The notes beneath the pieces were generated by a model, which saw nothing but the letters and a program-made list of their open reading frames with translations, was not told the origin of the DNA and ran no database searches. Positions 11,603 to 22,431 of a stretch of DNA of 64,000 bases are shown here, one piece after another. The DNA is taken from positions 620,001-684,000 of the forward strand of contig JAAKBF010000048.1 of the NCBI GenBank assembly GCA_012656075.1, written 5' to 3'. The DNA is from Phytophthora hibernalis (Eukaryota > Oomycota > Peronosporomycetes > Peronosporales > Peronosporaceae). The number at the start of each line of letters is the position of its first letter. Within the stretch, counting starts at the first letter, position 1. A program made the translations under genes and the position numbers.

Positions 11603-14119
11603 TTATATTTTTGTGGTTAGGTGTATGTAACGTTGCAGGACCCACTTCCCATAAAAACACCGAAACCGAGGTGTTCGGACTGCGTCCGCCTCCGGTACTC
11701 GGGTGGGTGGTAGGGCCTCGCTTTCTTTTAGCACTCTGCCACAGAAACGGACTGGGTGCGGTTTCCCATCATGCATCTGCATCAGGGTGCTACTCAACGC
11801 CCAGGCATTGGCATAGACCATGACATGGACGTCTTTCGCTGAGTCGAAATCCCTTACAATAGGCGCTTCTGTCACCTTCCGCGTTAGCTCAGCGAAGCGA
11901 ATGAAGCTCTAGCTGTCGATAGGTCGCTTCCACTTGCCGAAGTCATCTTCTTTGAGCTGATAAAGCACTGCTCCATATAACGCCAAGTTTTGGATGAACC
12001 GGCTGTAGTAATTGAGTGCGCGAAGGAATGCCTGCATCCCCTTTAGACGACGGGAATGGAAGCTCAGCGATTGCGGCCAGCTTCTTGGGATCCGCAGCAA
12101 TTCCGTCCGCTGTCACTTTGTGAGACAAGAAGTCGACCATCGGCTGGAGAAATATGCTTTTGGTGAAGCTAACACTGATCCTGCACTGGGCGAATCGGTG
12201 TAGCAACCGGTCGAGCGTGTTGAGGCACTCGTCGAATGTTGCACCGCCAAAGCAAATATCGTCGACAAACGACCGTCGACCAAAGACCGGAATCAACTGT
12301 GACTCGTCTGGTTCGCCCGTACTGAACATGTCATTCTCAGAGCTGTTGTTGAGCTCTTGCAGCGGGTCAGACTCATCGAGAGATCGGTAGTCGGCTTCAA
12401 ATGTGGCGCTGAGTCTCATCGAATCGGCCCCTAGCGTTAGCCGGGATGGTCGTTGCTTTCGCTGAGCAATTGCTGCAGTTTCAGCGAGTCGCATCTTCCC
12501 GGCGAATGTAGCCCAGCCACCTCTCAGCCCCAGAGAGCATTGTCGATGAGTCGCTGATAAATCATGGGCGCATGTTATGCCCAAACGGCGTGCGCAACCA
12601 CTCGAAGTGCCCGAGAGCACACACAAACGCTGAAATTTAGCGAGCTCGTCGAGTCATTATTACGGCCCAGAATCCACTAGCAGTGTCGAGGGAACAGAAC
12701 CATAAGTAGCTCTCGAGTTCCGTCAGCAAGTCGTCGACCAGCGGCATTGCGTATTCCATGCTGACCGTAATTGCGTTTACCAGCTTGTAGTCGATGCAAA
12801 GCCTAATGTCGACACCGTTCTTTCTCATGACAATCACGATTGGCGAGGCCCAAGGGCTCTTCGAAAATGACACGAGCCCTGCCTGAAGTAATGCTTTCAA
12901 AAGCTCATAAAGTTTGCTCAAGTTCTTCAGTGGCACTCGCCGAGCTTTTTGCTTGATGGATTCGTACCCTTGGACGTCGATATCGCAGACCACACCGTAT
13001 GCCGCGCATTTCTACTCGAGATCATGATATTTTCATGCCGTTTCAAGTTTTCGACGAGTTTCTGTTGCTGTCGGACATCGTGCGCTGTAGATATAACATT
13101 GTCGCCTTCGTAGTCTAGTTTCGTTGATAACTATTCCGTCAGGTCAGGCAAGAAGGCGAGCTCATGAGCGTAATCTGTTAGACTCTCATCGCTCGACAAA
13201 TGTTCAAACTCGGCGAGTTCTGACCCGTCTTCGAGGACGACGTCAGCCGTCGAGAGGTACGTCTCGAGTTCTTCGGCGGCCGCGAGAAACCGCAACCGAA
13301 TGTCTTCGGTTGGATTTGGGCTCAATGGAGTATCTGATATCTCCAATTCTCCCGATTCGACGAGTCCTGACTTCAGCCCAGGAGTATGTCGGTCTGGCTG
13401 TTGTTTGCACGGGGTCCCACTGGTCACCCCTGTCCATTTTGGTGGAACAAATTTTCTGATGTCCTTCGCTTTGGACAGTGGCTTAGCCGAGTCTTGCTGA
13501 TCCAATGACGGCAGTTGCCCGTCACTGCTTTCCTTTTCCGTTATGTCGATTAGAGGATCGACAGTTTTGGTTTCCGAAATGGTTGAGTGGTCAGGTTTCG
13601 GCGGGTCTTCCTCCATGGCCTCACGCTTAGTTAGATACACCCGTCGGATCTTTGTCGAGCTCGTCGACTTCTAGTGATTCACGAGCATTGTCTTCCTCTG
13701 GTTGGACGGGTCTCGGTTTTATTGCCGTCGGCGTCTTGTACTGTGGCGGTAGCTGTAGCGGCGCGACGGGAAGCTGTCAAGCGAACACACACGGTGGGTT
13801 AGATGACCATCGGCGAGGATAAGGGGCATGCCAAGGGCGGGAAGCTTACCTGGTCAGCGAGAGAAGCAGTGGTGTCCTCGACGGGCTTCCTGAAGATGAC
13901 AGCACTTGACTCGACGAGATTTCCAACCGAAGGAAAGTTGGAGAGCGGAGTGATGGTCGAAACACTCACCAGCCTGGCTCGTATCACGCCCGGGAAGTTG
14001 TGGTGTAGGGAAATCCAGATTTTGGGTAACCCTACACTGGGGATGCCTAAGCTAGACCAAGTGGATACATCGCACTCAAGAGGATCAAGTGGATACACCG
14101 CCAAGTGGATACATCGCAC
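11603..14119 (-). mobile_element. Ty3/gypsy-type retrotransposon remnant
   Basis: The minus strand carries reverse-transcriptase pieces: LLQAGLVSFSKSPWASP, DIRLCIDYKLVN and YLWFCSLDTASGF at 12637-12993. A FVDDICFGGA block (the YxDD catalytic motif) follows at about 12270, then LRALNYYSRFIQNL near 12000 and an RNase H start (VMVYANAWALSSTLMQM) near 11830. The first RNase H aspartate reads Asn. Upstream, 13131-13640 is an acidic, Ser-rich linker typical of the gag-pol junction. In-frame stops and frame changes break all blocks. No integrase was seen, so the 3' half is missing. Confidence 0.7.
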
Positions 14120-14156
14120 TCAACAGTGAACAGACTTAATCAGGAACCGCACTTAG

Positions 14157-14262
14157 CCGGACTCAGCGAAGGACGGACTCAGCGATGGACGGGCTCAGCG
14201 ATAATCGACTCGGCGAAGGTTGGACTCGGCGAAAGTTGGACTCGGCGAAAGTCGACTTGGCG
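14157..14262. repeat. 16-bp tandem repeat (GGACTCRGCGAAnGTT)
   Basis: Six to seven imperfect units such as ggactcggcgaaagtt run head to tail at the 5' side of the gypsy remnant. The repeats may belong to the element's leader. A further partial unit continues to about 14300. Confidence 0.7.
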
Positions 14263-14368
14263 AGAATATGCCTGAAGGGATAAATCAGGATCTGGGCGAA
14301 GAGTCGTCGTAAGGTAAGAAACAGCTCGACATCAAGGGACGGAGCTGAGCGAAGAGTCGCAGGAGATC

Positions 14369-14500
14369 TGTAACGACTCCATTTCATTAGATATTTGTAT
14401 AGGACCGATAGAAGAACATAGGGAAGAGCCCGAAGGGGCTCTCCGAAGATATAGAGATAACAATCAGAGCAGAATCTTCTAAGTCCAAGAACAGCGTACA
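14369..14500. repeat. Possible short LTR (TGTA ... TACA)
   Basis: A 132-bp segment starts TGTAACGAC, ends GCGTACA and contains a cccgaagggg hairpin. It lies beyond the 5' end of the gypsy remnant, where its LTR would be expected. There is no second copy in the window and no clear target duplication, so this is tentative. The following 14501-15119 has no supported coding sequence. Confidence 0.25.
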
Positions 14501-15429
14501 CTTTTCCGGTAAGTCCCTGCGTGGGCTGGATTATGTCTGCCGTCGTTCCCGATAGGCATAGCTTGTAGGGGAGCCGTCTGGTAGCGCCAAGAGATCAAGG
14601 TCGGCCCGGGTGGGCACTTCTCGCTACCAAGCGAAGACAAACCTCGTCGATTCGACGAGCCGGTGGGTCTGCACAACCCAGGACACCGTAACCTCCTAGC
14701 TGAGCGTAATCTGCGCCTGGTGACCTGTAAAAGCGCTCGCACGCTGTCGTCCATCCTTCGGTTGAGGGCACAGGGTATAGCACGGAGACTGCCCCGCTCA
14801 GGCGAGTCTCTGGAGAGTTTGGAGCTTGGTACTTGTTGGGGACAACACTCAACTGAACCCCGGCTGGGGCGAACCGCTAAGGGAACCGATAAGAACCCTG
14901 CGCAAGCCCAACATCGCCGACCTGACTCGGCGAATTGTTGTGCTGTTGCGTGGAAGCCGAACTAACGACGTTTTCTGTGAATCACTACACCACACAACCG
15001 TGATGAGAGCGACGAAGATAAAAACGAGGGGGACGGGGGCAAGCTGAGAGCAACGAAGCGGAAACTGAGAGAGATGAAGTGGGAGCTGAGGACGACGAAG
15101 AGGTAGACACTAACGTAGACTAATGAAACATGGAGTGATCATATTCTGCTTTTTTCTACTGTTAACGTGTGTGCAATCGTTGTATAGTGAGCAAATGTAC
15201 GTTCTATCCATTAATTTCACACGCTTGGTCATTGTCTCTATCCGCCCCCGTCCGGTCTCTTGATAAAAAGTACACTGCTATTCCCTGTCTAAACCGATAT
15301 CAGGGTGTACTATACAGCATGATATGCTGTAGAGCTCGAATGTCGCGTTTTGCAGAAAACGTACCCGTACTTATACGAGACTTTAGTAAAAGTTACGCTA
15401 CTTAAGAGGCACCTCTGACTATGGACTCG

Positions 15430-15970
15430 TGTGGACGAGATCTGACAAGCTGGGCTTGCAGTTTGTGGCGTACGTGGACGAGTGAAGACTTTCGAAAAGG
15501 AGATGCGGCTTGTGGCATAGGTAGACGCTGATCTAGGAAACGAAAAGATGATCGGCGTTCTGTGACTGGTTTTGTATTACAAATGGAGGGTTGCACATAC
15601 GCGTATTCAAGTCACAAGCAACGCTTTATGACGGATGATACCTGTAGTTCTGAATTTGTAGCTGCAGCTGAGTGCTGAAAGATGATTATGTGGACGCACA
15701 ACCTTTGCAAGGAGCTTGGACTTCATCGTAAGAAGACGATACTCTACGATGATAATTAAGCCGCTATTGCTGTGATCACGGCTAACACTGGAGAATACAA
15801 GGTCAAAGGTGTGGATCTGAAGTATCACAAAATTCGTGATTTCTTTGAAAGAGATGCATTTGCGTTGGAGTACTGCGCAACTGAAGGGATGTTGGCAGAC
15901 AATTTGACAAGCCTCTCGGCCCGACGCAGTTCAAGAAACTAAGGCAGCTTTTGAATGTTGTGCCCGTTCC
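15430..15970 (+). pseudogene. Ty1/copia RNase H remnant
   Basis: Translation of the plus strand with frame changes gives the copia RNase H signature in order: VDADLGNEKDDRRSVTGFV, YAYSSHKQRF, SSEFVAAAEC, LCKELGLH, ILYDDN followed by AAIAVI, GVDLKYHKIRDFFE, and YCATEGMLADNLT. Two in-frame stops (after AAAEC and after ILYDDN) and at least one shift show that it is dead. Because it is broken, no long ORF marks it. The stretch just downstream (15970-16140) may be the element's 3' end, but no LTR was confirmed. Confidence 0.75.
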
Positions 15971-16687
15971 TGCTGCTATGGATGGAAATGAAGGAGTAGT
16001 AACCAATAACAACAGTCGCCAGAAATACGAAGTGGGAGGGTGGCGAAGGTCGAGTTCCTGCCACTTTGTATTGGCTTTGTAAGCAGTTGAACAATCCGGT
16101 TGTACGTGCCAGTATACACCAGTAGTGTATAGTCTCACATTAAGAGAAAGGGGTTGTCACCTTCGAGGTTTCCCTTCAATCCCGAAGTCTCTCAGTGGGA
16201 AGCAAGTATTTCTTTGCGTCGTCGCCCTAGCTACGCTACTCCTATCACCGTCACTTGCCGGTGCATTGTGCCAAAAATTCCTACCGCTTCTCCGCTGACT
16301 TCCATGCACTACCACTATATCAACTACGATTAGATGCTACATGTACTGTAGTGGTGTTAGTCTACTACTATGGTAAGCGCAGTTTCACTGTCAGAGACAA
16401 CGCGGGACGGAACACCACGAAGCGCAAAAGTTTGAGCTCGACATGGTTACATTCAACTTCCAGTTTCGACCCATCCAGCAAAACAGTAAGATGCATGCAT
16501 CATATTATAAGATGCAAATATGATGCATGCATCAAACCAACAGTACCTGAGCCATAATTCCAACAGGAACACTTGGAATAGGAAGAGGAAGGTAACAATA
16601 CAATATTAATTGCGGCAATATTTACTATTGCTTCGCCAGGAATTGCCGTTTTTTAGATGACGGCTACTCAATACAATTTCATACTTA
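15971..16687. other. Non-coding interval with a perfect hairpin
   Basis: A plus ORF at 16255-16557 (100 codons) has no recognised feature. The notable object is the hairpin at 16490-16533, listed separately. Nothing else is supported. Confidence 0.4.
16490..16533. repeat. Perfect 17-bp stem hairpin
   Basis: The arm gatgcatgcatcatatt (16490-16506) and its exact reverse complement (16517-16533) are separated by 10 nt. Each arm itself contains the palindrome gatgcatgcatc. No gene is attached to it. Confidence 0.8.
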
Positions 16688-17206
16688 GGGGCTGTTTCAT
16701 TTTAGGAATATATGGAATAAGAATAACAAAAGAAATTCCAACCTAGCCCTTAGGCTGAATACACTTCATTCGTTGGCTAAGAAGTTATTCCTGAATAAAG
16801 TTATCCTGACTTGAAAAGTCGGGATAAAGTTAATCGGCGGGAATAACTTGCGCAAGTTGATATCAAGTTGGTGACCTCAAAGCGAGCGCAACGAGCCATC
16901 GCAGAGAAGGGCAAGGAGGGATTCGCGGGGGCCCAAACGTGCGATTCCAGCGAACACATTGCGGACGACCTCGGCGGGGGTGATGCAGTACCCCATGACT
17001 GTGAAGGAGGCGATGCTAAGCGCTGCTCCTGTGTGGCGACACGCTTCCGCGCCTGACAGACGTTTTCAAAATGAGGGGCGAGTAATTTTACCTGTATAAA
17101 TTGATATCATTTTGTAGAACCACGAGTTTATTCCAGAAGCTGTTTCGTTTGAATTGCTATTCTGGCCAACGCTATTCCTTGAGTTATTCCTAAATGAAAC
17201 AGCCCC
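16688..17206. mobile_element. PIF/Harbinger (Tourist-like) MITE
   Basis: The left end reads GGGGCTGTTTCATTTTAGG and the right end is its reverse complement, apart from one T (GGGGCTGTTTCATTTAGG). The element is flanked by TTA at 16685-16687 and TTA at 17207-17209, the 3-bp target duplication typical of PIF/Harbinger elements. It is 519 bp long. The inner part has a short plus ORF (16868-17056) without a transposase signature, so the element is non-autonomous. Confidence 0.8.
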
Positions 17207-17538
17207 TTAGGGGCCTTTTCTGGGATACATGGATTAGCCATCATGTCGACAAATGTAGCATCATTAGTTATGTTTCTAAGCACTTACCTCGTGTTTGCCG
17301 ATTTACACATCATTGCTCTGCTCCGCAATGAATTGTGCGTTGTTTTGATTGAGGAAAACTGAGTCGTTTATCCGTGATTGATATCCTTAAATAGGGCGTC
17401 TGCGACTTAGACTGGGAATATCAATTTGGTACTGGAGTGTAACGAGGCATCTGAAGATGATTGCATGGAAGTAAGGCCTAGCAAAATATCATTAATGCGA
17501 GTTGTTAGCAACCTTGACGCTGTGGGTCCTACATCCAA

Positions 17539-18470
17539 CTACTTTTTGCCTCCTCCTTCTTGGTGGTCTTGGCGGTTCGTCGGTGAAGACGATCTAGGCT
17601 TCGTGCACGCCCCGAAAAATCTGGCAGCACGTCCAACAGCTCCGTGACGCAGTCGACCTGCAGCTGGATCTGCTGCTGGCCCTGTTCGTCCTGGACAGCG
17701 ACGAGATGCGGACGCTCTTCTTGCCCAGGATTTTGCTCCTTGATGTTGACTCCTCAAAGTCCTCGAGACCCGTGACGAAAGTGAGGCGATTGCGGTCCTT
17801 GGGCAAAATCTTGGAGATGGTCACCTTGCAGTTCTCCTTCCGCTTGGCAGCCACCTCGATCTTGTTGTTGTTCTTCTTCTTGACAGGTCTTGTCCACCTC
17901 TTCCAGCGTGATACCCTCCGCGATCTAGCTGCTCCACCACCGTGCGGTTGTACTTGGTGAGCATGAGGTTGGAGCAGTGCTCGGCTTGCACTCGTAGACC
18001 ACGGGCCGTACTCGCAGTACTCGGGCGGGAACGTGTCGATGGGGAGTACACCACGCTGTTAATCTTGGACTTGCCGTCATCTTGATGTTCTTCCTCCTCC
18101 TCGTCCGAGTCACTAGATTCCGGTCTGTACTTTTCGCCAGTGCGTCGAAGAGTTTGGCCTCCTTGCTCTTGTACTCGGCCAGCACCGAGGGCACGCCGCC
18201 GACTCGGGGTTGTATATGCCAGCAGACGCTGGCGGTTGAATTTGACTCCTTGTCCTTCTTTTTCTTCTTTTCTTCTTCGTTAGCGCCATCGACCTGCTTA
18301 TTCTCTGTAGGTTCAGGCCCATACTTCTTCACGAGCACCAAAAATAGCTGCGCCTCGCAGCCCAGCGCCAGCGCTGCGCTCCAGCACACAGTCGATTGTA
18401 CTCGCAGTAGAAGCGCGTGGAGTACTCTCGGTGCGGAGACATGCTTGTGACGATCTCCGGCTTTCACTGT
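17539..18470 (-). pseudogene. DENR-like (density-regulated / Tma22-type) translation factor, broken
   Basis: Read on the minus strand in three frames: FYCEYN near 18400, an acidic/basic linker (NEEEKKKKKDKESN), a second FPPEYCEYG with VVYECKP near 18010, a Lys-rich linker, then VTISKILPKDRNRLTFVTGLEDFE near 17790. PTEYCEY and VTIxKxxRxxxKxVTxVxGLxxF are hallmarks of DENR, whose C-terminal SUI1-fold domain works with MCT-1 in re-initiation and 40S recycling. After ILGKKSVRIS the frame loses the SUI1 core. At least four frame changes are needed, so the copy is dead or badly miscalled. The N-terminal CEY unit appears twice, suggesting an internal duplication. Confidence 0.5.
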
Positions 18471-19021
18471 TCTTGGAGTCTGCACTTCAAGCACTTGCCC
18501 TTGACTCACAGCTCCCCTATACCACAAAAGTGTGGCCCACAAACATTCTGTTTCACCAAATGTTGTACGAATGTTAACCCAGGTTACGCTTACGCCGTAC
18601 CGTGGAATTAATCCGTTGGAGCTGTCCATCCCTCATTCTTCGGGATTCCCAGTATATCTGTATCAATTTATACAAAGTCGCACGAGGAAGCTCTTACATT
18701 CGTGTAGATTGGTACACTTCGAAGAAAAAAATTACGGGAAGTGTACGTTTTTAAGACCGCAACATGGCAATATACGAACGACATTTTTGACTTTTTTGTC
18801 CAAATGAAAAGGGGCGAAACTACCGATTTCGCCGATGAGCTGTGCCCCTAAATTTCATTGGTGATCTGTGCCCCACACACAGATTAGCCATAGTAAGTGA
18901 TGTGCACCTTGTGAAGAGGCGTCTTCGGTAAGATGTAGTATATACTAAAGTCGGACAACTTGCAAAAAATGAGTCGCTCAGAACGCAATAAGGGCATAGT
19001 GCGGTGCTTGCTGCTAGCCGT
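18471..19021. other. Interval without a supported gene
   Basis: A 91-codon plus frame (18532-18807) has no recognisable domain. The only pattern is a repeated phrase, gctgtgcccc and tctgtgcccc, near 18840-18870. Nothing else is seen. Confidence 0.35.
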
Positions 19022-19596
19022 TTAGAGGGTAATTCTCAGTACACAGCCTCCTAGTTCTTCTACTAAGTAATTACCTTCATTGCCTTCTTGATCTTCTTGG
19101 TCAGCTCCATCCAGTTGTGCACCAATGGAAGGTTCTTCATTCTCACCGTCAGGACAAACCCCAAAATCAATTGATGGAAACGTACTCCTAATTGTTGCTT
19201 CAGAAATCGAAGCCCATGCGGCCGCGATCCATGGGACCACATCTTCGCGCTCAGGCACCGGGACGTTCTCATTTGCGGCTAGATCCGTACTAAGCTTTAT
19301 CTGCTTGTCGGAATGTCCATCTAACCCGTTGTCATACTTAATTGTGTGTGCTAGTCAAGGTCCGACGCTCGACTTCCAAGTAACCGGGCTAGGTACGGCG
19401 TCAGATCTACATCAATTGGATCATCAAAATACTCACGAGAGCTGTTCATTCCCGCTGAACACGGCTTCATTTGGGGGCTGCCTTTAGCGTCTTGATACTC
19501 AAGACCCTCACATGCACGCCTCGTTAACCTGAAACGAACAGCTCTTGCCCCAACATCGGTTCTCGTATGGAGAGAAAATGGTACATTGGGCGACAT
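19022..19596 (-). pseudogene. pogo/Tigger-like DDE transposase C-terminal fragment
   Basis: The stretch VVPWIAAAWASISEATIRSTF, read on the minus strand near 19200, matches the usual end of pogo-type DDE transposases, where a WI.AAW..IS..TI...F helix follows the catalytic core. It is followed by an acidic tail. The catalytic D, D and D/E residues are not present in this fragment. The 19351-19596 frame upstream may be another piece of the same gene, but I cannot place it. Confidence 0.4.
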
Positions 19597-19666
19597 GTAT
19601 GGCAGTGATTTCCTTTATGTTTGAGACAATGTAAGGCTGCACTCGGCATCGATCATCGGTGGGCTC

Positions 19667-20157
19667 ATGACACTACAGCAGGGGTACGAGGGAGTTGCAA
19701 TCGTGAACCCTCGCTTCCATGACTTCGATCATCCTGATCAGAAGCTTCGTACAGCGAAGGTCTATGGCGCAACGGATAACGATGTCATGACGCTTATCAG
19801 CATAGGCCACCACTGGGCTGCGTTCTTCGTTAATGTTGATGCCAAAGTATGTTACCTGTTTGACTAGCTAGTTATCTGTCTAAGCTGGAGTAAGAAGTTC
19901 TTACTGTCATCGAGAAGATGCTCGACGTTACGGAACAACTAGGTTACCAAGTCATTACCCAGTGTCAGCAGAAGGACAACTCGTCGTGTGGAATACGGTG
20001 GTGTTCTATTGTTTGGGCGACTCCCGAAACCTGGGCGGACTATTGGCACGACTCGATGTACGAAGCGGTCATCGATTTGAGGTTGTGCTTTATACGCAAG
20101 GTGATTAGTTTGCAGCATACCATCCAGGAGAACGGAGACGAGGACTACACGCCGTAA
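19667..20157 (+). pseudogene. C48 (Ulp1-like) protease fragment
   Basis: A histidine in GHHWAAFFVN, an aspartate in VCYLFD and the Gln/Cys block QCQQKDNSSCGIRWC follow each other at C48 spacing. A stop (TAG) occurs directly after YLFD, and the second half continues in another frame from about 19918 to 20157. This is a second protease of the same class as that at 5448, but too different to be a recent copy. It probably belongs to another, otherwise lost, MULE-type element. Confidence 0.6.
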
Positions 20158-20887
20158 TATCAATTCATGTCGGCTCTCATTGCCGTTTTCGGTGCCACGC
20201 CGGAAAACAAAAGCACACAAAAGGATGGGAACTTAGCGGCTACTTGTATGAACGTTCTACTAAACAGGTGTACGCCAAATTTTTGAAAATGAAAGTAGCT
20301 TATAACTTTCGATACTTTCATCCAGCGAGTATATAGGAAACTATTCATTCCAGCTGTCACTACGAACAATTTCATTAGCTCGAAACTGGGTCACTATAAA
20401 GATGAAACGAAACAGTGCACTTGTCGATGTAAAATACTCAATCTCCGTAATTTATATACCAGGTATCTTACAATGAAAAGCGTCTCACCCATTATAATTT
20501 AATATCACTTTCTGTAACAGCAACACGATCCGACGGACGGATTCAATGCGACAGTGGTAAAAACTAAATCAATAATTTCGGTATTACTTTGAAAATCGCA
20601 CCAGTGTCTTTGCAAATATCCTAGTACTTAAAAATAACTTTACCAGCTAATTCCTTGGTGAGCGGGCTTCGTTTTCGCACAAATGTGTCTGATGTGTTCC
20701 CATTGACAGCCCCAACCTTCAACATATGAACATGGGAGCACGAGCTGTGATGGTCGATGACTTCGGATCAGTTTGCGACTCGGTGTCACTTTATGAGAGC
20801 TTTCTTAGACCGCGAGTTCGGCTGCATGACCTGACCAGTATTCCTTTATTGGTTTTGTTCAGCGTTCTTTTGAAACATCTAGAACAA
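20158..20887. other. AT-rich interval, no gene seen
   Basis: Short frames on both strands have no domain or composition that suggests coding. The interval ends where the first Helitron-like unit starts. Confidence 0.5.
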
Positions 20888-21106
20888 GTAGTAGACGAAC
20901 CTGTCTGACTGTCAGTTGGTCAGTCCCGTCGCCGCTGCCGAGCGATAGCGACGGCGGCTCCGATTCGCAAAAACAATTGGTAGCCGCCGAAGGCGGGTCC
21001 TCATTGGCTGAAAAACGTTCTTCCAAACAGCCGAGCGCAGCGAAGGCCCTCATTGGCTAAAACTACGGTAAGTTGGTGTAGATTACATTAAATGGATGTG
21101 ATGTAA

Positions 21107-21493
21107 ATGAAATCGTACATAGCTGAAGTAAATGTAAACAAAAGCCAAATGGACCCCTTCACCTGCGCAACCTGTAGCGCCCGAATGGTGCCGCCACCCG
21201 TAGATGCCGACGGGATCGGGCTGCAACTGCGGCGTTGCTCCTGCTGCGAGACACTCCTAGGGTGGGATGCGTTTGCGGTGGAGGTGCCCGGTCGGGTGTC
21301 CGTCGCTGCGTTGCATGTGCGAACGGCCCCGACCGCCACGTGTACCGGCACCGCGTGGAGCCTGATCCAACCCAACGACCGCCAGACCAGCGCCAGCAAC
21401 GAGCGTAGTTGGTGGTCGCCGCGATGGGCCCGTTACGAGCACCAATTGTGCAGCCCCGCCGCCGCAAGAAACACCAGAAGGAATAGACGGTAA
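21107..21493 (+). CDS. Small Cys-rich ORF (zinc-ribbon-like)
   Basis: The 128-codon frame starts MKSYIAEVNVNK and has CATCSARM and CSCCETLL near residues 23-48. These are two CxxC-like pairs about 20 residues apart, which could bind zinc. The C-terminal half is basic. Unit 2 of the array contains a diverged version of the same start (cgcacatagcc ... cacctgcggttcctgtagcgcc near 23780-23835), so the ORF belongs to the repeat unit. I do not recognise a family, and it may be captured host sequence or chance. Confidence 0.3.
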   Translation: MKSYIAEVNVNKSQMDPFTCATCSARMVPPPVDADGIGLQLRRCSCCETLLGWDAFAVEVPGRVSVAALHVRTAPTATCTGTAWSLIQPNDRQTSASNERSWWSPRWARYEHQLCSPAAARNTRRNRR

Positions 21494-21539
21494 CGCAATA
21501 CAGGGTTTCCATTGACTAAAATATCGATTTGGGTTTACA

Positions 21540-21905
21540 AAGTAGTATATAGAATACCGAGAGGCGATATGATCCAGAAAGCCGATATGAAACCGAGAGA
21601 CGATAGCTGATAGACGATAGTATGAGAGACAATATGATTGGTGGCGATAGGTAGGCGGTAGCTTGACGAAAGACGACGATAGGTAGACGATATGTAGACG
21701 ATATATTGACGATAGTTGATAGATGTGAGACGTAGACGATAGCATAGATGCGATAGGTAGATATGGGACGATAGTACCTGTACGAGAGCCGATAGTATCA
21801 GAGATGATAGGAAGTATGAGAGGCGATAGTATTATAGATACGCAGAAAGGGACGATAAGTATAGCGATTGGAAGAACTATTGAAATGAGAGACGAGATAG
21901 TATCA
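21540..21905. repeat. GATAG-rich degenerate satellite, block 1
   Basis: Irregular repetition of words such as agacgatag and tatgagag every 8-15 bp over about 370 bp. It is asymmetric: one strand is almost free of C-rich words. It lies inside Helitron-like unit 1. Confidence 0.75.
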
Positions 21906-22304
21906 GATATACTAGAAGGTCCTCAACAACAGTGGCCATCTTATTTGCGTACCTCTCTCATCCGAAGCAGACGGCGAGGGAGATAGCTGATGCGCAAGCC
22001 TGAGAGCCTGAACGCACGACGAAGGCTTTAACCACGTACTCCAGGTTTCCTTGTAAGCCATTATCGGCGGAGCAAACGACCTCCACACGGAAGATCAGCA
22101 CGTCGTCAATCGTTACATGCTGCCCGCAGATCTCGTGCGTAGCACAGATTCTTCCCCACCGCCTTCGTTACAGCCAACGACGTCCACTGGTTGAAGCAGA
22201 GGCACCAGCGGGTCTTGCTGTGTATATTGCAAGCAGTATTGTTAGACCATAGCACACAAAGCAACAAATGAGCAGCGTTGTCCTCACAATTCGCCTTCTA
22301 CTTT

Positions 22305-22424
22305 CCCGCTTGGCACTGCGTGCTTCGTCCTTGTTGCTGTTATGAGCCTATTGGCTAATTTTAGCTAATTTTAGCCAATAGGCTCATAACAGCATCAAGG
22401 ACGAAGCACGCAGTGCCAAGCGGG
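22305..22424. repeat. 54-bp inverted repeat with a 12-nt loop
   Basis: The arm at 22305-22358 and that at 22371-22424 are reverse complements with one mismatch (53 of 54). The loop is ttttagctaatt. The arms contain cttggcactgcgtgcttcgt and the attggcta box. Such a perfect foldback can form a cruciform or hairpin. It immediately precedes satellite block 2. Confidence 0.9.
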
Positions 22425-22431
22425 TATATAG

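Larger units (their letters stand above)
4321..11639 (-). mobile_element. Decayed MULE carrying transposase and C48 protease genes (extent approximate)
   Basis: A Mutator-like transposase gene and a Ulp1-type protease gene lie in the same orientation. AACGTTGC motifs occur throughout their introns and flanks and thin out outside this interval. The 12-bp string CCTGCAACGTTA at 4321 and its inverse ending at 11639 are the outermost inverted pair I could find. I could not identify a clean target duplication, so both borders are provisional. MULEs that encode a C48 protease are known from several eukaryotes. Confidence 0.5.

Noticed and set aside
4321..11639. Precise MULE borders with target duplication
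   Set aside because: CCTGCAACGTTA and its inverse are the outermost pair, but the flanking 9-11 bp do not match, so the borders stay provisional.
13799..14129. ORFs of about 107 codons on both strands next to the gypsy remnant
   Set aside because: Overlapping frames with no domain; at most leader sequence of the retroelement.
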